A DNA stretch of 64,000 bases. Source: Mycolicibacterium bacteremicum. Lineage in GTDB: Bacteria; Actinomycetota; Actinomycetes; Mycobacteriales; Mycobacteriaceae. This document shows, piece by piece, positions 56,392 through 64,000 of this stretch. The notes beneath the pieces are model-generated. The model was not told the DNA's origin, ran no database searches, and saw nothing but the letters and a program-made list of their open reading frames with translations. Where the stretch lies: positions 124,001 to 188,000 of the forward strand of contig NZ_MVHJ01000010.1 in the NCBI RefSeq assembly GCF_002086115.1, written 5' to 3'. A program made the position numbers and the translations under genes. The stretch's first letter is position 1. The number at the start of each line of letters is the position of its first letter.

Positions 56392-56408
56392 CTCGTCGAA
56401 CGGTAGAT

Positions 56409-58417
<2,009 letters not shown>

Positions 58418-58547
58418 GATTGGAGCCCTCCACTAGGTATAGGAGACCGGGAATGTTCCGGGTCCATGTTTTTTCAGGTGTTCGGCATGCGTCCGAGCCC
58501 TCGCACCGTCGTCGCGGGTGCCGGCGCCGGGTTTGGCCGCGTGCCAC

Positions 58548-58574
58548 CTAGCACTCTATACACGCGAGTGCTAG
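58548..58574 (-). promoter_or_regulatory. CIRCE element (HrcA operator) of groES-groEL1
   Basis: CTAGCACTC-N9-GAGTGCTAG, a perfect 9-bp inverted repeat that matches the CIRCE consensus. On the minus strand TATAGA within the spacer and second arm can serve as -10. It lies 131 nt before the groES start. Confidence 0.95.
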
Positions 58575-58577
58575 CAC

Positions 58578-60155
58578 TCAAGGGTGGGTTGTGCAGGAAC
58601 TATCCGTATCGGTCGCGAGCACGACGAGCCCATAGGCCACCGCGAACCGGTGCCCCAGCTCGCCCGCCACATTGCCGCGCCCCACCGAGATGTCGTGACC
58701 GAGCCGCTCGGCGAGTGCCCGGACCAGTTCGTCATCACCGGCGCCGCCACCGACCAGCAGCACCGCGGCCGCATCCGCACCCACCTGCTGCACGCCGCGG
58801 GTCACGTTGCCACCGATCACCAGGCGCTTGGCCGCCAGCCGCCAACTGCGCCACTCCGCCGCGACCATCGCAGCGGTGAACGGCAGCAGGCCACTGGGGG
58901 CCGCCGTCAGCAGCCATCCCGTGGACCGTCCGTCGATCGGGGTGTCCAGGAAACGGCGCCTGCCGTGCTCATCCTCGACGAGTTGCACGGTGACCGCGGT
59001 GACGGCCTCGGCCCGTTTGGCGTACTCGGCGGCGCTGGTCGAGATGTCCAGTGCGGTGGCCGTCGCCGTGGTCAGCAGCTGCCCGGCCCCGGGCAGCACC
59101 ACCCGGTCCCCGCCGGCCACCACGTCGACGGTGCCGCCGCCGACATCGACGACCACGACCTCGGCCGGCAGCCCGGGAGTGGTCAGCGCGCCGGCCCGGG
59201 CCGCGGCGGCCTCGGAGTCGATCCGGGTGACCGGCACCCCCAGTGCCTCGGCGAGGACGTCAGCATCCGCGGGTGACGCGTCGTCGCCGCCCATCGTCGC
59301 CATCACCAGGCTGTCGACGGCGACCGATCCGCGGCGCGCGTTGGCCGCCGCGGCGATATCGGACAGTGGCACGATATGCGCCGGCCCGCCGGGGAGCTCG
59401 GGCGCGGACGCCGGCTCGTCAGGGGCGGCCTCGGCGTCCAGGGTGACGACCGCGCACACGCTGTCGAACAGCTGATCGGCCACGGCGCGGGCGTCGGCGC
59501 GCTCCTCGTCGCCGAGGGCGAAGACATCGGCCAGCCAGAACGGGTCGGTGAGCCGTTGCAACGGGGACATCCCCTCGCGCACCTCGACCGCGACCAGTGT
59601 CGCCGCCAGCACCCGCTCGATGTCCACGTCGTCGACCACCGGCAGCGCGCTGGTCAGCCGGTTGGACACCAGCACGGCCTCGTCGTTGGCGGTCAACACC
59701 GCGGCGATCTCGCAGCCGGCCGCCACCGCCTCGTTCACCCGCGCCGCGACCTCGGCATAGCCGAATTCCGCTGCAGCGCAGGCAATGACAGCGCGACTCG
59801 GATCAGCCGAGGGCAGCCGTTCGACCGGGACGGGCACTCCCACACCGGCGGCGTCCCCGGCGGTGGTGGCCGCCGACCGCAGCGCGATGGCCAGCCGGCC
59901 GGTGCGCTGCGCCGGTAGCCGGACCCGCTCGACGGTCGAATGCACCGGCGGGGTCGGCGCGAAGGCGGCCCGCTCGACGGTCAGCCCGTGCTTGTCGGCC
60001 AGTCGCCGGATCAGTTGGGCGGCACCCTGGATCGCGCGCAGCGAGCCCTTGCCGCCGCGGGTCGGGGTGCGCCCGGCGGCCACCACGTCGCGATCGCAAC
60101 ACAGCACCACCTCGGTGGTCGCGTTGCCGATGTCCACACCGGCCCACACCGTCAT
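58578..60155 (-). CDS. Diol/glycerol dehydratase reactivase, large subunit
   Basis: A 525-residue actin/Hsp70-fold ATPase of the DdrA/PduG type that exchanges damaged cobalamin on inactivated diol dehydratase. The phosphate-1 motif AGVDIGNATTEVVL is at the N-terminus, and [37 protein letters not shown] (in pieces) and a C-terminal actin-like end follow. Slightly short of PduG (about 610). ATG 60155 overlaps the small-subunit stop (ATGA). The small reactivase subunit (DdrB/PduH) is not in the operon as seen here. Last gene of the transcript; the CIRCE element of groES lies right behind it. Confidence 0.9.
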   Translation of the reverse strand: MTVWAGVDIGNATTEVVLCCDRDVVAAGRTPTRGGKGSLRAIQGAAQLIRRLADKHGLTVERAAFAPTPPVHSTVERVRLPAQRTGRLAIALRSAATTAGDAAGVGVPVPVERLPSADPSRAVIACAAAEFGYAEVAARVNEAVAAGCEIAAVLTANDEAVLVSNRLTSALPVVDDVDIERVLAATLVAVEVREGMSPLQRLTDPFWLADVFALGDEERADARAVADQLFDSVCAVVTLDAEAAPDEPASAPELPGGPAHIVPLSDIAAAANARRGSVAVDSLVMATMGGDDASPADADVLAEALGVPVTRIDSEAAAARAGALTTPGLPAEVVVVDVGGGTVDVVAGGDRVVLPGAGQLLTTATATALDISTSAAEYAKRAEAVTAVTVQLVEDEHGRRRFLDTPIDGRSTGWLLTAAPSGLLPFTAAMVAAEWRSWRLAAKRLVIGGNVTRGVQQVGADAAAVLLVGGGAGDDELVRALAERLGHDISVGRGNVAGELGHRFAVAYGLVVLATDTDSSCTTHP

Positions 60156-60511
60156 CGCAGCAGGCCGCGCCGCCGATAGACCACCGCGGCCTCGCGCACC
60201 AGCGCGGCACACGTCGGAGCGTCCCGGGCGGCCAACCGCGCCGCCAGTTCCTCCAGTTCGTCGAACGACGACCGGCCGGGCCGCAGCGCCTCATAGGAGG
60301 CCAGCATGTCCTCGGCGCTCAGCGCGGTCATCTCCGCGGCCCGGCGCAGGTTGAGGCCGAGCTGCAGCGACCCGCTGCGTTCGGCGTTCTCGGCCTGCCG
60401 CAGTAACGTCTCCCGGCTGATCCGGATGTCGTCGAGGACCAGTTCGCCGTTGCACGCGGCCTCGACGGTCACCTCGTCGATGCTGCGGCCGGAGTGCGAG
60501 AGTGCGGTCAT
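60152..60511 (-). CDS. Diol/glycerol dehydratase small subunit
   Basis: A 119-residue protein similar to the gamma subunit (PduE/DhaB3). Typical parts are VTVEAACNGELVLDDIRISRETL and QAENAERSGSLQLGLNLRRAAEMT, with the core RPGRSSFDELEELAARL. ATG 60511 overlaps the stop of the fused large/medium subunit (ATGA), and its stop overlaps the reactivase ATG, so all three genes are coupled. It is somewhat shorter than E. coli/Klebsiella-type small subunits (about 140-170), missing the N-terminal extension that often targets microcompartments. Confidence 0.9.
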   Translation of the reverse strand: MTALSHSGRSIDEVTVEAACNGELVLDDIRISRETLLRQAENAERSGSLQLGLNLRRAAEMTALSAEDMLASYEALRPGRSSFDELEELAARLAARDAPTCAALVREAAVVYRRRGLLR

Positions 60512-62784
60512 CGGGTGAACTCCATGTCGATGTTGCGGCGACGTTCGCCACCGTCGAGGGTCAGGCTCTCGGCCCGCTCGATGGCCACCATCGACACCAC
60601 CTTGGTGTGGTAGCGCGCCGTGATGGCCTCGTCGGTGTAGGCGTTGCGCATCGGTGACGGTGTCGCACCCTTGGCGTGCCGGCCGGCGTTGATCCCGATG
60701 ATGCGGTACATCTCCGGGGTGATCAACGGGGCCACGCTGAGCAGCTCGAGATTCGCCAGCGGCGGCAGGTCCCGGCGGTGGATCAGCGTGGTGCCCTTGG
60801 CCTGCAGCCCGACTCCGATACCCGACCCGGACAGGCCGGCCGCCGACTTGCCGATCATCCCCAGGTCGATGCTGTCGGCGATGCGCACCACCCGCGGCAC
60901 GCACTTCTCCTCCTCCAGACCCGCGAGGATCTGTTCCAGCGCGTCGTAGATCGTCATCCCGGACAGGGTGCGAAACAGCTTGGTGCCGAACGCCGGTGAC
61001 ACACCGACCACCACCTCGCGCGGGTCGGTGCCGAAGTCGGCCGGACCGAGCACCCGCAGGCGTTCCAGCTCGGCGAAGGCGGCCTGCTCGCGGACCAGGT
61101 CGGTCACCGACCGGGCTTGACGCACCGCGTCGATCTGCGCCTGCCGCTCCGCGGTCGGCCGGTAGCCCGTGCCGGGGCCGCGGTAGTCGTTCGGATCCTC
61201 CAGTGCGGACAGCACATTCATCTGCTCGTCGAAGATCGCGGCCGTCTGCAGATAGTCACCGTTCACCCGGGCCCGCGCCATACCCAACACCCGGTCGGCC
61301 AGCTCGGTGAACCCGGTCTCGGCGAGCGCGGTGACGATATCGAGCACCGTCAGCCCCGACTGGTCGATCATCCGGGCGGCACTGAGCACCTGGACACCGT
61401 CGGTCTGCGGCAGGTTCTTCGAACCCGCGGCGGCGACAACGGCTTCGACGTGGTCGTCGTCGAAGTCGGCGAGTCCCAGATACTCGAACACCGCCCGGGT
61501 GGCCTCGGCAGCCTGCCGGCGCATGGCCTCCAGCGTGGTCGGGTCACACGAGCGCAGTCCCCCGTCGACCCCCCAGTCACGCTGCATCACCAGATAGTCG
61601 TCCAGGTCGTCGGCGTTGAAGTTCGACGGCCCGAACATGTTGTCGTAGGACACGATCGAGCCGAAGCCGGAAAAGATGAAATCCGATCCGGACAGCAGGG
61701 TCGGCAGCGTGCGACTGGTCCGCCGCATGGTGGACTCGCTCATCAGCGAGTCGTTGCCGCTGCAGGATTCCAGGCCGCGCAACATCACCATCAGGTTCTC
61801 GGCGTGTAATTCCTTGACGCCGCCGGGCACCGAGGCGGTGATCGCCGCGCCGTCCACCCCGCCGTTCTGCACGCCCTGGGCTCCGATGCCCTTGGCCAGC
61901 GCCACGCAGCGGGCCTCCAGGTAGTTCATCGACTTACCCTCGGCCGCGCCCATCAGCACCTCGGAACCCGCGCCGCTGGACAACCGCATCTTGATCCCGC
62001 GCGAGGCGTAGGACGATGTCAGGAACGCCTTGGACCACGGGGTGTCGTCACCATCGGTGAACACCTGCTCGGTGCCGTACACCGACACCGTCTCGGCGTA
62101 CGAGACCAGCCCGCGCACACCGAGTTCCAGCTCGCGGGCCTCCTCCACCGAGCACTGCGTCAGCGCTCCCGGGGCGGGCACCTGCGACCCGATCAGCAGA
62201 CCGACGGCCACCGCGGGCGCATCGTCGAGGACCGGGACGGTGGCCTCCAACTCGCGGAAGCCGTACACCACGGCGGTCGCGGCGTCGGCGGCGATCAGCA
62301 GTGGATCGTCGAGGCGGTTGGTGACGTGCGCCTGGTTGGCCGGCGTGCGGCGCGCCCGCATCTTCATCATCGCCATCTGGATCTCGACCGGGTGCAGGCC
62401 CGCCACCACCCGGGCCATCTTGGCCGGTGTCAGCCCGGAGCACACCGTGAGCACCTCGGCCCGCGGCACGGCGGAGTCGACGATGAGGCGGGCCAGCTCG
62501 ACCTCGGACATCGCCATCGACACCGGCGCCTGGGCGTGGTCGATGGCGTAGCGCACCACGAACTCGTCGATCGCATCGAAGTCGGCGGCCGGGGTCGAGT
62601 CCATCTCCAGCACGGTGCCGTCGCCATCGACCACCCAGGACGGTTCCGGGTCGTTGGGCGACAGGTGCGAGATCATGCCCAGCGCGGGATCGGGCTCGGC
62701 GAAGCCGTCGAGGTTGACGCGTTGCTCGTCGAGGAGACGGATGCGACCGAGCCGGTGGTCCGGTTCGGGTTCGGAGCTGTTCAC
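60508..62784 (-). CDS. B12-dependent diol dehydratase, fused large and medium subunits
   Basis: A 758-residue adenosylcobalamin-dependent dehydratase. Residues up to about 555 match the alpha subunit (DhaB1/PduC): DRLGRI-like LGRIRLLDEQRVNLDGF, KMRARRTPANQAHVTN, SSYASRGIKMRLSSGAGSE (in pieces), YLEARCVALAKGIGAQGVQNG and SGSDFIFSGFGS. The rest matches the beta subunit (PduD): VVVGVSPAFGTKLFRTLSG, KGTTLIHRRDLPPLANLEL and SPMRNAY. In enteric bacteria these are separate proteins. It converts 1,2-propanediol, glycerol or ethanediol to aldehydes. GTG 62784 has GAGAGGTCACC upstream. Divergent from an APC permease. Confidence 0.93.
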   Translation of the reverse strand: MNSSEPEPDHRLGRIRLLDEQRVNLDGFAEPDPALGMISHLSPNDPEPSWVVDGDGTVLEMDSTPAADFDAIDEFVVRYAIDHAQAPVSMAMSEVELARLIVDSAVPRAEVLTVCSGLTPAKMARVVAGLHPVEIQMAMMKMRARRTPANQAHVTNRLDDPLLIAADAATAVVYGFRELEATVPVLDDAPAVAVGLLIGSQVPAPGALTQCSVEEARELELGVRGLVSYAETVSVYGTEQVFTDGDDTPWSKAFLTSSYASRGIKMRLSSGAGSEVLMGAAEGKSMNYLEARCVALAKGIGAQGVQNGGVDGAAITASVPGGVKELHAENLMVMLRGLESCSGNDSLMSESTMRRTSRTLPTLLSGSDFIFSGFGSIVSYDNMFGPSNFNADDLDDYLVMQRDWGVDGGLRSCDPTTLEAMRRQAAEATRAVFEYLGLADFDDDHVEAVVAAAGSKNLPQTDGVQVLSAARMIDQSGLTVLDIVTALAETGFTELADRVLGMARARVNGDYLQTAAIFDEQMNVLSALEDPNDYRGPGTGYRPTAERQAQIDAVRQARSVTDLVREQAAFAELERLRVLGPADFGTDPREVVVGVSPAFGTKLFRTLSGMTIYDALEQILAGLEEEKCVPRVVRIADSIDLGMIGKSAAGLSGSGIGVGLQAKGTTLIHRRDLPPLANLELLSVAPLITPEMYRIIGINAGRHAKGATPSPMRNAYTDEAITARYHTKVVSMVAIERAESLTLDGGERRRNIDMEFTR

Positions 62785-62873
62785 GGTGACCTCTCAGGCG
62801 TGGGTGGGTACGGCGGCCGCGGTGGGTACAGCATCGGCCAGCCGTCCGGGGCGGACAACGGGACCGGGCGAGC

Positions 62874-62946
62874 TTCCAACATTGTGTGTGAGAAGAACAC
62901 ACCGGCGGCCCCGCCGGTGTGACCGGATTACAACAAGATGTTGGAA
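62874..62946. promoter_or_regulatory. Nested inverted repeats in the divergent dehydratase/permease region
   Basis: Outer 9-bp arms TTCCAACAT (62874-62882) and ATGTTGGAA (62938-62946) enclose a perfect 11-bp hairpin (62898-62921; CACACCGGCGG/CCGCCGGTGTG with a 2-nt loop). It sits midway between the divergent starts at 62784 and 63046. The outer arms look like two half-sites or operators for one regulator that serves both directions. Confidence 0.55.
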
Positions 62947-63045
62947 AGTGACGCAGACCTCTGGCAGACGACCCGTCCGGGTCGCACACTTTCCCCGGAC
63001 TCGGAGCCGACGAACGCCTGCTCCGTGCGCAGAGGAGGTTCAGCC

Positions 63046-64000
63046 ATGTCCGAAGTTCTCAACACGGGCGACAAACCCGGCGGCGCAAAGCCACCGGAGA
63101 CGCGCAGCCGCCTGCGCGGCAACCTGGGCGTGCCCGCCATCGTGCTGATGGTGGTGGCCGCCGCGGCCCCGTTGTCGACCGTCGGCGGCAACGTCCCCAT
63201 CGCGATGGCGCTCGGCGACTCGACCGGTATCCCGGTGGCATTCCTGGTCGCCGGTGTGATCTTTTTGCTGTTCGCGGCGAGTTTCGTGGCGATGTCGAAG
63301 TACGTCACCGACACCGGCGCGTTCTACGCCTACATCCAGAAGGGACTCGGCAAGGCCGCCGGCACCGGCGCGGCCGTGCTGGCGCTGCCGGCCTACATGG
63401 CCACCCTGCTGGCCGTCGCCGCCTACGACGGGGTGATCCTCGCCGGACTGCTGGAGATCATCGGCGCCCCGGCCATCCCGTGGTGGGTGCTGACCGGCCT
63501 GGTGCTGCTGATCATCGCGTTCCTCGGCTACCGCGACATCGAACTGTCCGCCAAGGTGCTGGGCATCTTCCTGGTGTCCGAGGTGGCCATCCTGGTGGTC
63601 CTCGACTTCGTCATCGTGATCCAGGGTGGCGACAAGGGCATCACCGGTGACTCCTTCACGCCGTCGGGCATCTCCGGTGCCTTCGGCATCGCACTGCTCT
63701 ATGCGCTGTGGGGATTCGTGGGCGTGGAGGCGACCGCCGTCTTCCGCGACGAGGCCAAGGACCCCGACCGCACCGTGCCGCGGGCCACCTACTGGGCCGT
63801 CGGCATCGTCGCCAGCTTCTACGCGTTCTCCAGCTGGGCGCTGGTCGAGGGCAACGGCGGCAACGACGCCATCCAGGTCGCCAAGGACGACCCGGACAAC
63901 TTCATGGTCAACACCGCCGAGAAGTACCTCGGGATGCTCGGCAAGGACCTCACCACGCTCTTCTGGTTCGTCAGCGTGTTCGCCTGCGCGCTGGCCTTCC
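63046..64000 (+). CDS. APC-family amino acid/amine permease, C-terminus cut off by window edge
   Basis: The visible 318 residues have about eight hydrophobic segments. The first membrane helix region LGVPAIVLMVVAAAAPLSTVGGNVPIAMALG and YVTDTGAFYAYIQKGLGK match the APC superfamily (quoted in part: AAAAPLSTVGG, DTGAFYAYI). FGIALLYALWGFVGVEATAVFRDEAKDPDRTVPRA, in part GVEATAVFRDEAKDP, is the helix-6 segment of such permeases. ATG 63046 has AGAGGAGG 7 nt upstream. Next to a diol dehydratase it may import an amine or amino-alcohol; mycobacterial microcompartment loci for 1-amino-2-propanol also carry an APC permease. Substrate not determinable here. Confidence 0.9.
   Translation, partial: MSEVLNTGDKPGGAKPPETRSRLRGNLGVPAIVLMVVAAAAPLSTVGGNVPIAMALGDSTGIPVAFLVAGVIFLLFAASFVAMSKYVTDTGAFYAYIQKGLGKAAGTGAAVLALPAYMATLLAVAAYDGVILAGLLEIIGAPAIPWWVLTGLVLLIIAFLGYRDIELSAKVLGIFLVSEVAILVVLDFVIVIQGGDKGITGDSFTPSGISGAFGIALLYALWGFVGVEATAVFRDEAKDPDRTVPRATYWAVGIVASFYAFSSWALVEGNGGNDAIQVAKDDPDNFMVNTAEKYLGMLGKDLTTLFWFVSVFACALAF

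Noticed and set aside
62785..62880. Possible cobalamin riboswitch upstream of the B12-dependent dehydratase
   Set aside because: I looked on the minus strand for a B12 box and the usual paired elements and found neither; the leader is too short for that riboswitch.

Overview
The window is high-GC actinobacterial DNA, almost certainly a chromosome segment of a fast-growing Mycobacterium (Mycolicibacterium-like). Evidence: an imuA'/imuB pair with a perfect mycobacterial SOS box, guaA, choD, guaB3/guaB2, a sigD-rsdA pair, whiB3, and groES/groEL1 with a histidine-rich GroEL1 tail. From memory, this backbone has the gene order and strand pattern of M. tuberculosis Rv3391-Rv3418c (acrA1, iunH, imuB, imuA', guaA, choD, guaB3, guaB2, Rv3412, rsdA, sigD, Rv3415c, whiB3, groEL1, groES). 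No tRNA, rRNA, CRISPR, IS or phage gene was seen.

Layout. 1-2 kb: partial cytochrome P450 divergent from a TetR regulator, with a near-identical palindrome on each side of the tetR gene. 2.3-7.7 kb: acrA1-like fused reductase, iunH, and the mutasome genes imuB/imuA' behind a LexA box. 7.9-14.1 kb: small lipoprotein, a sedolisin protease coupled to a zinc-ribbon membrane protein, an esterase followed by a decayed SDR gene, and a MerR-type regulator. 14.2-21.6 kb: antigen-85-like esterase, guaA, and upp-urc4-urc1, which looks like the URC uracil-catabolism set; then a catalase. 21.6-23.4 kb: choD.

23.5-35.7 kb is a sugar island between choD and guaB3. It holds araB-araD-araA, a LacI regulator coupled to galM, and an operon for a ChvE/GguAB-type sugar ABC transporter plus galT and galK. 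The three promoters carry versions of one operator (core about GTGAACGTTAACA), so the LacI protein probably controls arabinose and galactose uptake and breakdown together. The lacI message appears leaderless and starts with a 27-codon ORF that overlaps lacI by ATGA.

36-42.7 kb is backbone again: guaB3, guaB2, a DUF5319 gene, rsdA, sigD, an Rv3415c-like gene and whiB3. 42.8-54.8 kb is an inserted IclR-controlled operon of 12 tightly packed genes: two class III CoA-transferases, a crotonase, a hotdog thioesterase, a TctCBA transporter, an AbrB-type membrane protein, an LhgO-like FAD oxidase, a DapA-like aldolase, an SDR without Tyr/Lys, and an FAH-family hydrolase. It reads as uptake and CoA-dependent breakdown of a carboxylic acid (perhaps a branched or hydroxy-dicarboxylate). 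I do not recognise the pathway, and it is the best candidate here for an undescribed system.

54.9-64 kb: two small secreted proteins and a VOC protein; groEL1/groES behind a CIRCE element; then a B12-dependent diol dehydratase operon (large and medium subunits fused, small subunit, reactivase) divergent from an APC-family permease that runs off the end. Several start codons (araB, the lacI leader ORF, the DUF5319 gene, choD, possibly iunH) sit 6-7 nt after a -10 box, suggesting leaderless mRNAs. Convergent gene pairs are often separated by long perfect hairpins.
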